Shown here in pieces: positions 38,536-51,310 of a DNA stretch of 64,000 nt. Within the stretch, counting starts at the first letter, position 1; every line of letters starts with the position of its first letter. This DNA comes from Trichomonas vaginalis G3 (taxonomy: Eukaryota; Parabasalia; Trichomonadida; Trichomonadidae). The position numbers and the translations under genes were made by a program. The notes below the pieces were generated by a model. It saw nothing but the letters and a program-made list of their open reading frames with translations, was not told where the DNA came from and searched no databases. The stretch covers positions 23,575,896 through 23,639,895 of the forward strand of contig NC_067206.1 in NCBI RefSeq assembly GCF_026262505.1, given 5' to 3'.

Positions 38536-39806
38536 TTTTATAAAAAATAAACCAATATGTGGCCGGACAGCAGAATTGTAAACTTCACAAAATTTCCTAA
38601 ACACATCACTTGGCAAAACTATGGACACGACGATAAAAGTGCAATGAACAAAATTCCATGGATAATAAATAAGCTTTTATTTTCAAGATCTAAAAATGAT
38701 ATAAAGCATTTAGCTGAAATTATAAAGAGTGTAAGTACAATAGTATATTTTATTGTATAGAATTATTGAATTGTTATCAGCAGCTAGCTGAATAATTGCA
38801 AATGTAATGCAAGTTGTTCAAAACGTATTTATTATATTAGAAAAGCTCTAAAAGTTGAAAGTAATAGAATCAGTGCTGTAAAAAACGGAGTATTACTATA
38901 TTTTCTAATGTGGTCGATAACTTTTTTCGCTAAAAAATATATCATGTTGTTCAAGATTTGTCAGCTTATTGATCTGTTATTGTCTTTTGAATAACTGCTG
39001 AAAATTTGGCTGATTATTTATTTTTATCCAATGAATGTTCACTCCAATTAGCTCTATAAGCGATGTCTGTTCTTTAAATGCATTTTCATTGATTTCTATG
39101 TGCATATATGATCGATAACTTTAATAATTCAGCAAAATATTATTAAATTTTAATGTAGGTAAGAATATACATTAGTATTATTTCTTAGGGCTAGAGTAGC
39201 TGAATTTATCCTGAATACAATCAATATTATCAATATCTGTGATAAATTATTTTTGTAATTAACTTTAAACAATCTAACCATTAATTATACATAAAACAAT
39301 AATTATTTATTAAGATGATTGGTCGGGAAAAAGGTACTTCAGATCTTTGTACGTTATTTTGTGAGCGAATTTTTTTCCTTGAGAAACTTATAACAGAGAA
39401 ATTCTTTCTATAGTAAATATCAATGGAAATGAATAGCAAGGCAATATAATATACTCTTAAAACTATATGCTTGCAGATTTTTATGTGTTTCTGATGAAGT
39501 TGAGGTCGGCATAATTTGCATTAAAAAAAATTTGGAGTTTTCCATAATGAATAGTTGATAATATATTCTCTTTAATAAATAATAAGATCTGCATTCGAAA
39601 AACTATATGTTAGATTTTAATAATTTAATTGGAATTTTCCACAGCCTTTTGGTCATTAAAATTCTCATATTTATATTTTTCATCAACAACATATTAATAT
39701 ATCAAACTCTCAGGAAAGTTGGCTTAAGCGTTTTGGCGAAAAAATATAAAGTATTAAAATTGAATTATGCAATTTTTTAGAATTTTCAAATAAACACTGC
39801 AATAAT
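38536..39806. other. Intergenic, no gene seen
   Basis: AT-rich spacer between two minus-strand genes, with no supported feature. Confidence 0.5.
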
Positions 39807-42800
39807 TTAAAGCTGGCCTTCATTTAAATCTTCAATGCTTTCGCTCGATGCTTCAACTTCTTCGTTTTGGCAAAGGCGATCATCTTCTTGGAAGTCAGCA
39901 TGGAATGGATCATCTTGTTCTTGTGAAACTGTGAAGAGAGGATTGTCACATGTTGTATTAGCAGTTGTAGTGTCATTGATTGTCTGAACTGTCTCTTCGT
40001 TGTCAGCAAAATCAATATTGTCTTCTTCTGATTTAGATTCTTTTTGTTTCCTCTTACGAACATAGTAGATGAAGAAAATGACGAAACAAACAATCAATAC
40101 AAACGACAAAACAACAATTGGCCAAAGTGCGTACTTACCAAACTTAGTCTGCATGAATGAAAGCTGACTTTCGGTTGCTGATTCATCAACAATAGCAATT
40201 TCGTATTCAATCAATGTCTCACTATACGTGTAGTAGATTCTGTAACTTTCTGTAAATGTCTCTGTTAATGTGTATGTGTATGTATAGTAAAATGTTATTG
40301 TTCTTCTTCCTGTGTAATCAGATGGTAATCTTGATGGCATTGGATATCTTGGAGGTGGCGGTGTTCTTTGTGGTGTTGGGTTTTCATTTCCTCCTGGATT
40401 CTCGTTTCCTCCTGGATTCTCGTTTCCTCCTGGATTCTCGTTTCCTCCTGGGTTTTCATTTCCTCCTGGATTCTCATTTCCTCCTGGATTATCGTTTCCT
40501 CCTGGATTATCGTTTCCTCCTGGATTCTCGTTTCCTCCTGGGTTTTCATTTCCTCCTGGATTATCGTTTCCTCCTGGATTCTCATTTCCTCCTGGATTAT
40601 CGTTTCCTCTTGGATTCTCATTTCCTCCTGGATTATCGTTTCCTCCTGGATTATCGTTACCTCCTGGATTTGTTTCTGTTGTATTTGTGGAATTATCTGG
40701 AGGACAATAGATGAAATACATGAATTCATAATCTTTAGAAATTGCACCGCGATCATCTCTGATTTGCATGAAAATTGTGTTGATTCCGCATTTGAAATTA
40801 GTGATTGTTGTTGTATTGCTAAATGTAAGACAATCTGGTCGTCGTGAAGCAGGACTTTCGTGGATAGGATCATAAGAACCATCATTCTCTTTAATGACAA
40901 GTGTTGTGTTATCTTCTGCATCCTCGTCATCGAAAACGCCATTTATTGTAATTGTATCATTTGGCTGAAGTGTTGGTATGCTTGGATCAACTCCTTTTCT
41001 TGGGTCATCATTGTTGTTGTTACTACCACTACTGCTTTCACTTCCACTTCCACTACTACTTCCACTTCCGCTTCCACTTCCAGTACCACTTCCAGTACCA
41101 CTTCCAGTACCACTTCCGCTTCCACTTCCAGTTCCGCTACCATCATCGGATGGACTATCAATTTCTCCATCTTCTCTGAACGAACTTCCGATTCCGATAC
41201 CAGTTGTTGGCTTATCTCCACCCGAATAGGTTCCTTCATCTCCGTTAGATCCACCTGTTCCTGTTGTACCACCAGTTCCCATTCCTGATCCAGAGCCAGA
41301 ACCAGAAGAACCTCCTGTTGATCCTGTTCCAGATCCAGAACCAGACCCAGAAGAACCTCCTGTTGATCCACTTCCTGTACCTGTACCCGAACCTGATGAG
41401 CCACCTGTAGATCCTGTTCCAGATCCAGAACCAGACCCAGAAGAACCTCCTGTTGATCCACTTCCTGTACCTGTACCCGAACCTGATGAGCCACCTGTAG
41501 ATCCAGTATCTGTTCCTGGGTTTGTGCTTGAATTACCTGGACGATCAGATTTTGTGCCTGGTCCATCTGGTGTTGGAAATGTAATATGGATTTCTTTGAT
41601 ATATGGAGTATTGAGATTATAGAAATAGAAATCTGTGAATATTGGCTCTGAGTTCAGATTTTGTTCATCAATTGCAATCAAAACTAATGTGTGTCTTCCC
41701 ATTGATAATGATCCTGCAGGAATTTCGATCTGATGATGAATTGACTGCCATTGATTATTTAGAACATAGAAATTAGTTAAATTCTTCAATCCGGTATCAT
41801 CAATCTGATATGCAATCTTTGCTTTTGTATCATCTGTGATATTTGCATCAATGTTGATAAATGAGTGTCCATAAATATTTTTAGGCAATGATTCCAGTAA
41901 TGTCATATTAGGAGGCTTGTTCTGAATTATTGGCTGGACAACCGAATGAACTGTTTGATTATTAACTGGATCCTTAACATCAAACTTTATATTTCCACCA
42001 GTAAATGGTGTTCCTCCTGTAGCTTCTTTGATTTTATCAGCAATATATTTGTCATATGGAACATCACTTGGAATAGTTCTGATATCAATTATGAATTTAA
42101 CAGCTCTTTCTACCCAATAGCCTTCAATTATCTTTGGCATTGAAATTCCTTGAGGAGAAATCTTAGAGAAATATTTGTTGGCTGGCTCATTAGTCGTTGG
42201 TATATTATGGACAATTATACCAAGTCTTTCTGTACCTCCTCCACCGCCAGAACCACTACCAGTTATCTCAATAATTGGATAAGTCATTGGTTGTTGAGCT
42301 GGTGGGTTATGTCGAGTAACGGTATGACTTGTTGCCCACACTTTATTTAAGAAAAGGTTTGAATAATGCTTTTTCTCATCATATGCCTGGAAAACGTTAA
42401 TAAGAACGCCATCTGATTTTGGAATTCTATACTCATATGAAAATTCCATCCAGTCACCAGTTGAAATCTTATTAAATACTTCAACTTCATTTCCGTTTAA
42501 TCTTCTTGTGATAATAATCCTCTGACCTTTATCTTCATCAATAACTCTTCCATGACATTGAATTAAATCATACTCTGTATACGTTTCATTATCTCTTGTT
42601 TGTTGATAGATCTCAATAATTGGTGCATGACCATCATCGATATCAAATTTGTAAGGAATCACAGTTGATTCTGACCTGAATTCATCAATTGCGTACAAAA
42701 ACAAAGTATGTGTTGATCCTGGTGGCATATAATGCTTGGAGAGATTGATTTGAAGGTTATTATTAGTCTGTTCACTGTTGTTACAAACAATGAAATCAGT

Positions 42801-42925
42801 AAGATTATAGCCTGTTCCTGAGTCAATCTTGTAATAAATTTTTGCCTTTGATTCATCATTTAATTTGAAATCAAGGTCAACGAATCCATTTGCAGGAAGA
42901 ATTGAGTGATTGCTTTCATGACACT
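39807..42925 (-). CDS. Surface protein, C-terminal segment: stalk, membrane span, tail
   Basis: Begins in frame with NGFVDLDFKLNDESKAKIYY and contains about three more beta units. A Gly/Ser/Thr stalk follows (GSGTGTGSGSTGGSSG units), another beta unit, then about 20 copies of NPGGNEN/NPGGNDN. Counting from the first in-segment ATG (42728), the membrane span is at 865-890 (WPIVVLSFVLIVCFVIFFIY), followed by the stop-transfer VRKRKQK and an acidic tail containing DNPLF and DDPF. NPLF and DPF resemble endocytic adaptor-binding motifs (known for clathrin adaptors; relevance here is inferred). The stop TAA overlaps TAAA. Both low-complexity stalks are length-variable by nature. Confidence 0.8.
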
Positions 42926-45900
42926 CAAGACTGGTGGTAAGTTAAGTACTGCCCATCCATCATCATATGTTGCAACTGTTTCTTGACCACTCTTCGCCTT
43001 GATACTGAAATCTTGATTGGAAACAGATCCTGGTACAAAAATAGGAATTATAAACATTGGAGTCGAATAATTTGGTCCAACAATGAATGTTCCTAATGAT
43101 GTATCTTCTAATAATCCTCTTGCTCTCATATATGCACGGTATGAATAGGATAATTCTAATTCTGTATTTGGTTCAAAATCAACAGCTATTCCTTTAATTG
43201 TAACTGTGTCTCCTGGTTTGATCTTTAAATTGGTATCATCATTTAAGATAAGAATTGCTTCATTTCTCCTAACTCTGAAAACATGATTAAACTCCTTTGA
43301 AGAGGCACCTTCAGGAGTCCTTGCTTCTAAATACAAGTAATAAATTCCATCAACCTTTAGGAAATTAATTTCTAATGGAATATCAATTGGTTGAGTTGAA
43401 ACTGATTCAATTGTTTTATAAAATTCATATGGTTCAGAATAATTCCATCTAATGTAAAAGTCAACATTTGAGGTTCCACTAGGCATACTTACTCTTGCTG
43501 TGAGTTTGATGCTTTGATAAAATCTGTAAATTTGAGACTTCTTGAAATTAATATATTCAACTTTCGGAGCATAAGATTCAGATGTAAACTCAAATGAATG
43601 TGTGTAAATATTTGAAACCTCATTATATCTATCTCTTAGATATAGATTAAATGTATGTGTTCCTGGTGTTAACGAAGTTGGCAAGCTTATTTGATCATGG
43701 CATGGAATCAAATGTTGATTGAAAGCACCTCTATTTAGTACTATTTCATTGCTTTGATCAAATCTTGCAATAATAGCTGCTTCTGTATCATCCCATGCAC
43801 TATAATCAACAGTTACTGTATCACCAAGATAATATTTCGTTCTTGTGATTGCAACAACTTCGATTCTTGGTGGATCGTTGATATAGAATTTACCACGAAC
43901 TTTATTCGTTTGTTGATTATCAACCATGAAATATATTTCAAAGATGACATCACCAGATGTGCTGAAACCTGGATGTGTAATAGTGAAATTATTTGATATA
44001 TAATTGTCACCACTTGTAATTGTACCAATACTTTGTGGTTCTTGATCATTTAATTTGAAATAAACATCAATGTTTTTGCCGACCTCATAGTCTCCTGCAT
44101 AACCTTTGATAATAACTTCTTCATTAAGTTTATAATGATCCTTAATGGATTTTGTATCAATAATAAGAACTGGTGATTGGAACACAGCAAATTCAAATTT
44201 AATTGTTCCTGATTCGATGTTATCTTGGTTAATGCATTTGAATTCGATTGTATGTACTCCATTCTTCTTTGATACATTAACACCGAATTCAATATTATGT
44301 TCCTTTGCTAATGAAACATACGAACATTGGCGAATATACTCACCATTATCAATACTGTAATCTAAGTAAACACGATTGTTCAACTTAACATCAAGTAGTT
44401 TTGCCACAAATTTAATATCTTCGCAGAATCTATATGAATCATATTGATTTCTTCCACCGTTCAGGTCACGATAAATATTTAGTTCTGGTGTTGATTTAGA
44501 TGTACTGTATTCAATTTGATTTGTAATGACATTAGACATTTGCTTATACTTATCCATGCAAAAGATTTTGAGATTGATTGTTCGATCACTATCACCTCTA
44601 TAAACAAATTGAGTTGAAGTATTTCTCATGTTTCCATATGATCCCAATGCATTACTGAATAAAATCATTGGTTCATCATCAATCTGATAATAAACATTGA
44701 CAGATTTATCATCAAGTACTCCAACAGCAATATCAATATATGCTGGTTTGTAATAAATTGAATTGATTGGCTTATTTAATTGAATCTTCGGAATGACATC
44801 TATTTCAATGGATTTACTGAACATATTTGTTAACATATTGCCTTCTGCATCTGTACCCCAAATAAAAAGATAGTGATCAATATATGAATCTGGAAGGGAA
44901 AATTCAACATGGAAATCGGATGAGTTCATTGTGTTTTGGATTTGAACTTCAGTAATGAGCTGTCCATTTGTATTAGAATCAATATTATAATATACTTTAA
45001 CATTATTTCCTGGAATTTGATCAAAGATTCTTGCTTCAAATGAAACAGTTTCGTTTGGTGCAAATCTATCTTTAAATGTGGTCAAAATATCAATACCTGG
45101 TTGTCTTTGAACTTTAAATGTAAACTTGTATTGAGCTGCATATGCACCATTTTGGTCGCGTGCTGTGATATATAATGTTCTTTCTCCATTTTGTCTAGGG
45201 ACATCAATAAATTGATTTATTGTTTGTTCAGTACCATCTGATGTTAATTGCTGTAATGTATTCCATGGACTTTTTATATCATCAAATTTATACAAAACAG
45301 TTAATTGATCTCCAGAATCTTGATCTTTGATTGTTCCATTAATGAAAATTTGCTCTGAAAAGTGATATAAATCCTTTGCCAAATTATTAATTGTTAAAAC
45401 TGGAGCTCTTGAATTTAGATAAATGAAGTTCTTTGTGATTTGATTTGATTCCAGGCCGAATTCATCAACAAGATAAACTGTTAATGTATGAGGACCTGAT
45501 ATAAATCCAGATGGAATCTGTGTCTGGAAATAATAAGTATCAGATTCAGTCTTGTTAGCATCAACAAATTCTGAGTTAAAATTGTATTCCTGACTGCTTC
45601 CTTTGTCAAAAACAAAAACAGCTTGACATTTGGAATCATCAGTAATATTTAGAACAATATTAATATATTCGTCTATATAATACTGTTCTCTGAATTCAAG
45701 CCATTCGTTTAGTACAGGAGGTGAATCAACAATTATTACCTTCTTGAGTAAATCTGATCGTAAGGTTCCTTGAGTCGTCAATGTATAAAGTGAATATGTG
45801 TATTTACCTGATACTGATGGCAATGTAAGATTGAATTCAAAATCTGCAATACAGTTATTCGGTACTATAATTGCATCTGTTGCAATATATGATTGCGAAT

Positions 45901-48900
45901 TGTATGGTGGATAATAATATACTGCAACAGATTGTCCTTTCTCATAATCATAGATTTTACCAATGAATTTGTAGATGCTTCGGGGTGAGAATATATTTGA
46001 TGACATTGTTGCCAGTTCAAGATATTTTGAATCAGTATAATAAAAAGCTTTTTCGACTACAACTGATTTTGCACCATATTCATTAATTGCATAGATTTTA
46101 TGAGTCATAAATTGATAAATCTTTGAACCATACTCGAAAGGAGGCCAAAAATCAAAACTAAACTCGGATGATGTTTGACCTTTAATTACCTTCAGAAGTT
46201 TTTCTGGGCCATTATCAATTATATGATAAACTGATGTATTAATGCTACCAACTAAATCTTCTAATATAATGTTAAATCTAACTGGGATGTGAAGAAATTG
46301 ATATACATGATCTGGATTCATTTTAACCCGTAGTTTAGGTATTGCAGATGCTTGTAAAGTAAAGTTCTGTCTTTTGACCTCAGTTTCTAATCCTTCATTA
46401 TCTCTAAACTTAATTTCTAAATAGCATTCGCCTTGTTCTAATCCTTCTGGAATTACAAAAGTATCGGATTCATATCTAGGATTTTCTGTTGTATAAAAAT
46501 AAAAATTAGTATCTCTGAAATAGTTTTCTCCCTTGAATTTAATATAGCATGATACATGGATTGGTTTTGATACGGTAACTTTAACCTTAACTCTCAGCTC
46601 ATCTCCATAGAAACGAATTCCTGGTTCAAATGGCAAAAATTCTGTCAAAATTGGTGGTGTTTTGACACTTATATAGAATGTCTCTTTAGATATAATATTA
46701 TCATTGTCATAGTTTGCCATCCATATTTTAAGATTGTATTTACCTAACTCACTTGGTGCATTTATTGTAAAATGAATCCAATCACTTGTATAATTATCAT
46801 ATGTGTGAATATCTCTTTGATGCTCTTCAACCGGTCCATCATCGTATTTTGTTAAAATTCTTAGTACTTTGTTAGGAGTGTATCCTTTTATAGAGCCAGA
46901 AATTTCGATTTCTTGTGATGGTGAATAGTAACTTTGATAATTCCTGTTAAGTACTAGATATTCAGTTCTATAGTTTTCATAATATTGATAGAAAGTGGAA
47001 GATAATCCTGTTGAATCTACAAATATGAAGTTTGCTTTATGAGAACCACGAATTCCTGGAGCAATAAAATAATAGTCAAATGAATAATTTGTACCATTTG
47101 AAGTAAACTCATGAATAAGTTGTGATTGATTAACATAATCATCAATATATAAATAAATCTTAATATCATCATCAACATCCAAATCTTGAATAATAAATTG
47201 GCATAATCCTTCGCCATCAAGCTGCATGGAATAATCGCAAAATGCTGACTTAAGTAATGGTGCGCATTCACTAGAAACTGTAAAATCAACAGTCTTCAAT
47301 TCACTTTCATAGTCAAAATTATCTATTAACAATGCAGAAAAACTATGCCTTCCCTCACCGACCTCCACCAGGAATTTATTATATGGTATATTGATTTCAA
47401 TTCCATCAATGAAATATTTCTTCTTTTTAATATCAGTATCATTATATCCAAGAGTAACTGTAATATATTCGTTTCTGGCGACAAAATAATTACTTAGTGT
47501 CAAATTTTCCAGTACAGGTGGTGTATTAACTAAAATGAGGCCGAGATCAGCATATGTTTGGACATTACCAGAATCATCTGTTGCAATAAGTATTAAATTA
47601 TTTTTTCCATCAAAATTAGATAATCCCAGACTTGTTTCAATTATATCTGTCATATAATCTTCATTTTGTTCTAAATCATTCATTATATTATATGATTGTC
47701 CATAAAATCCAAATCGATAATCAATTCTAATCTTGCTTCCTGTTGGATAACTATAAACCCTGAATTTCAGTGTAATATTATCAGCTGGGGAATATTTTTC
47801 CGATAATGTACCATAAACTTTGATTTGAGGATTTTGTTGAATTGAAACTACTTTTGACACATTTGGTGATTTAGCACCAAATGAATCTATGGCATAGAAC
47901 ACGAAATTATATGTTTTATCTATTGGAGGAAAAGATAATCTATGTTCAAATTTCTGCCAATCTCTATTTGGAGTAAGTGTTTCAATTAGTGAAGGCTCTC
48001 CGTTATCAACAATTGCATATACTTTAATTTCATCATCTAAATTGTATTCGAATGCATTAATTTGTGTAACAATAAATTTATCTCTATATTCATAAGATGA
48101 TGCTGATTCAGTGATAGATATTAATGGAGCAATATTATTATTGACAAAAATTGTTACATTGAAATATACATAATATCCTCCATCATCATAACCACTTGAT
48201 ATTTCAAAATTGTGTTCTCCAAGATCTGTAAATGCATTATATTTAATAAATTCATTAACTGACCAACTTAAATATGATGCATCTTCATCTTCTTCGCCAA
48301 TTGAATAATATGGTTCCAAATGTTTAATAGAATACCAATCTATAGAAACTCCAAGATAATAACCATATGGTAATTGCTCCTTTGGAATGTTAATTGTAAA
48401 ATTAAATAATAAATCTTCGCCAAAACTTATATTGGTTTTAGGCACTTCTAGAGTTGTATTTCTATTTACTCCCAAGTAAACACGATTAAACATAAATTGG
48501 CTGGCTGTTGCATTTCCATTGGTAGCTTCAATGAATACATCAAGTTGAATTTGATCTTCGAACTTAATGTTTGATCGAACCATATTAGTTAAATCTGTAG
48601 TAAAACGTACTAATCCATAGTCATCCGATATAATGACATAAGATGATGAAGGAAATGGAATAGCTTTTCTTATTTCATCATTTGTGAAGACATAATAAAA
48701 TATGACTTCGTAATTGGGGTTGAAATCACTATAACCACAACTTAATTCATATTCATCACAACTTATTCTTAAATTATATTCAGGTTCTGGTGTTGGTTCG
48801 GGTTCAGGTTCTGGTGTTGGTTCGGGCTCAGGTTCTGGTGTTGGGACTGGATCTTCCATATTTGTAGTATCGAAAGTGTGATTATATTTAGATTCGTGTC

Positions 48901-50004
48901 CTTGTGAATTTGTAGCCCATATGTTCAAAATACTTGTTTCTGATCTTACATTGGGAGGGTATAAATTTCCATTTTTTGGACCTAGTAATACAGGTTGACT
49001 TTCATAATAAAATTTACCCATAAATCTACGATCTTCATTATCCCACGAATAATAAATTGTCAAATTAGAATTATCAACTGAATAAACTTTAATATATTCA
49101 AATGTTTCCCACCAGTCATAATCAAAATATGATTCAAACACTACTTTTGGATAAATAGTATTTGAAAATACGATTTCTTTTGTAATTTCGTTAGAATAAA
49201 GTCCTTCTTCATTTAGTTTAAATATTAAAGTAAGGGGTCCATTATATCTCTCTAAAGTTTGTTCCATATTAATATGTGAAGTTTCACCAACAGTTCTTAA
49301 TAACAAATTCATCAAATGGAAACTAAAATCATATAATCTATTATTTTCACTTTCAATATTTCCTAAAATATCAAAATCAGAGTTTCCTACTTTGATGTAT
49401 AACTTAGCGCCTGATGAATGAATAGAACAATTGATATATACATTGAAATCTGTAATTGTAACCGGATTTGGTGTAATATCAATTGCATAAATCTCTGGCT
49501 TTGGTAAATATTTGACAGGAACATAATAATATTTTGAAAATTTTGGTGTGGTAAGTTTAATATGATAAATAATTTTATCCCAACTATTTGATGGCAAATT
49601 TTCGTAGGAATATGTATAATTTTGAGAATCTGCAATAAATGTTATCAATTCAGCATATTGTTCTTCATTGGATGGTGGTTCTTCTGAACTTGGATAATTC
49701 ACAGTATTTTCATGAAGCTTTCTTTGACTTGATTCTCCGTTACTTGCATAAATTGATAATTTATACTGGAAACCTAAGTTCAATTGTTTAAGGATAATAT
49801 CAAAAGAAACTTTTTCTCCTCTTTCGAATGCAAGAGCTGCATTAGATGAAATCATCAAATCTGGGGTTTGAATAATAAAATAAAAATCGATGATTTTCTG
49901 TGAATAATTACTTCTTATTAAATAATTCAAAACCTGTGAAGATCTTTGATTGAAAGCACTGAGAGGTAGCGTACTCACATTCAAATTGTATGTCATTATG
50001 ATAC
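42860..50004 (-). CDS. Surface protein, main repeat segment
   Basis: 2,378 uninterrupted codons plus two at the mariner edge. It consists of tandem beta-sandwich-like units of about 95 residues, perhaps 25 of them. Examples of the unit end: GPHTLTVYLVDEFGLESNQI, GTHTFNLYLRDRYNEVSN, GVHTIEFKCINQDNIESG. A Pro/Glu-rich insert (PEPEPEPTPEPEPEPT) lies near residues 385-415. Cysteines are few. The units are diverged, so the array is old. The absence of stops over 7 kb shows that loss of function, if real, is recent. The frame is lost at about 42.93 kb, where CHESNHSILPANGFVDLDF continues in the adjacent frame. Confidence 0.8.
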
Positions 50005-50006
50005 TA

Positions 50007-51308
50007 TAGGGTGTCCAAAGGTGTGTTTAGCACAAACCTGAATACTGCGAATAGAAATAAACAAGTTACATATATATAAAGTTTATTTAAATATAATCAC
50101 CATTGGATTCAATCACGCGTTCGCAGCGATCGATCCAGGCTTGAAAGACACGCTTTAAATCATCATGAGAAAATTGCTCAAATTGCTCTCTTACAAAATT
50201 TTCAAGATCATCTGGACTCGCGAATTCGCGTCCTTCAGCTCTCTTTTTTAGCGTGCCGAATAAATAAAAGTCAGAGGGTGCAATATCAGGTGAATAAATT
50301 GGGTTTGGAACAACTTTGACATTGTTTTCCACCAAGTAATTCATTACCTTATGACTTTTGTGAACTCTTGAATTATCAAAATGAATTGCAAACTTTTGTT
50401 TTTTGTTGTTTGGATTTCTCAAACTCATCAGAATTGATAATTTGAGTAAGAACATTGTCAATTAGATACTGAGCATTCATCGTATTAGGTTTTTGAGAAT
50501 ATCAATTGCGATGATGCCATTCACGCCCCAAAAAACCGGACAACATCATCATTGGTGTGTCAATTTTTTCTTCGGGAATTTTGCGGATTTTCATCCTTCG
50601 GGATCCACATGATTTTGGCTTCTGTTGCATATTGAAACCAAGACTCGTCCCCTGTTACTAAAAAGCGAAACTTCTTGGATTGATACGCACCCAATATAGA
50701 GAGGAGCTCTTTCGAAGATTGGACTCTAGATTTTTTTTGAACTGAATTAAGGTTGTGCGGAACCAACGTGTATACGCTAGTTTGTAGTTCAAATAATTGT
50801 GCAGATAATAACTGACTGTTGTACGTGGTATCTTTGTCATCTCCTCTATCCTTCTGAGTGATGCTCTTGGGTCTTCATCTAGCGCTTGAAGAATTGCTTT
50901 GATTTTTCTTTGATCCGGCGATTTTTTGTCAATTTTTATGATGGGCGCCTTTTTGTTCATGAAGTGATACATCCTAACATGATACGTTACAGTGGAATAG
51001 CTAGGAGCATCCATACCGAAGCATTTTACCAATGTCTCGTAGATTTTTTTACAGTCTTTGCATTTTTTTGCAAGAGCGAGGATGTTTTCTTTATGATTCA
51101 TTAAAAAAATGAAAAAAATCCCGCCAAAATTTCCCGCGAAACCGCCTCTTGTCTCAAAATTCATTTTATATCCCGGCATGGCGCCAAAATACAACATACT
51201 CATCATATACATATATTCATATTTTTTATTATATATTTATAATCAGCATATATCTCCTTTAATAGTCTCATATAGAGCGCTGTGCTAAACGCACCTTTGG
51301 ACACCCTA
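50007..51308 (-). mobile_element. Mariner transposon (Tc1/mariner), 1,302 bp
   Basis: Terminal inverted repeats of about 30 bp begin TAGGGTGTCCAAAGGTG and contain GTTTAGCACA. TA lies on each side (50005-50006, 51309-51310). Length, TIR and transposase match the Tvmar1-type mariners known from Trichomonas vaginalis. It is inserted in the giant surface-protein gene in the same coding orientation. Removing it with one TA restores the host reading frame exactly. Confidence 0.93.
50087..51101 (-). pseudogene. Mariner transposase, frameshifted
   Basis: From ATG 51101 the protein begins MNHKENILALAKKCKDCKKI, with a helix-turn-helix region (SLRRIEEMTKIPRTTVSYYL). The catalytic core lies in three overlapping frames: FLVTGDESWFQY (first Asp), IHFDNSRVHKS (second Asp) and YSPDIAPSDFYLFG (third Asp, the mariner DD34D pattern). 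The reading changes frame at about 50.75, 50.60 and 50.46 kb, so this copy cannot encode a whole transposase as read. The N-terminal HTH binds the inverted repeats and the DDD core cuts and joins DNA in the nucleus. The copy could still be moved in trans. Confidence 0.85.
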
Positions 51309-51310
51309 TA

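Noticed and set aside
38536-38628. 31-codon N-terminal extension of the UBA/CUE-like protein
   Set aside because: Starts with GTG, which is not expected as a start in this nucleus, and lies before a clear ATG.
40256-41566. Long open frames opposite and beside the stalk repeats of the surface protein
   Set aside because: Shadows of the NPGGN and GSG codon repeats in other frames.
42150-44360. Several 60-80 codon frames within the giant surface gene
   Set aside because: Overlap a well-supported long frame and show no independent protein features.
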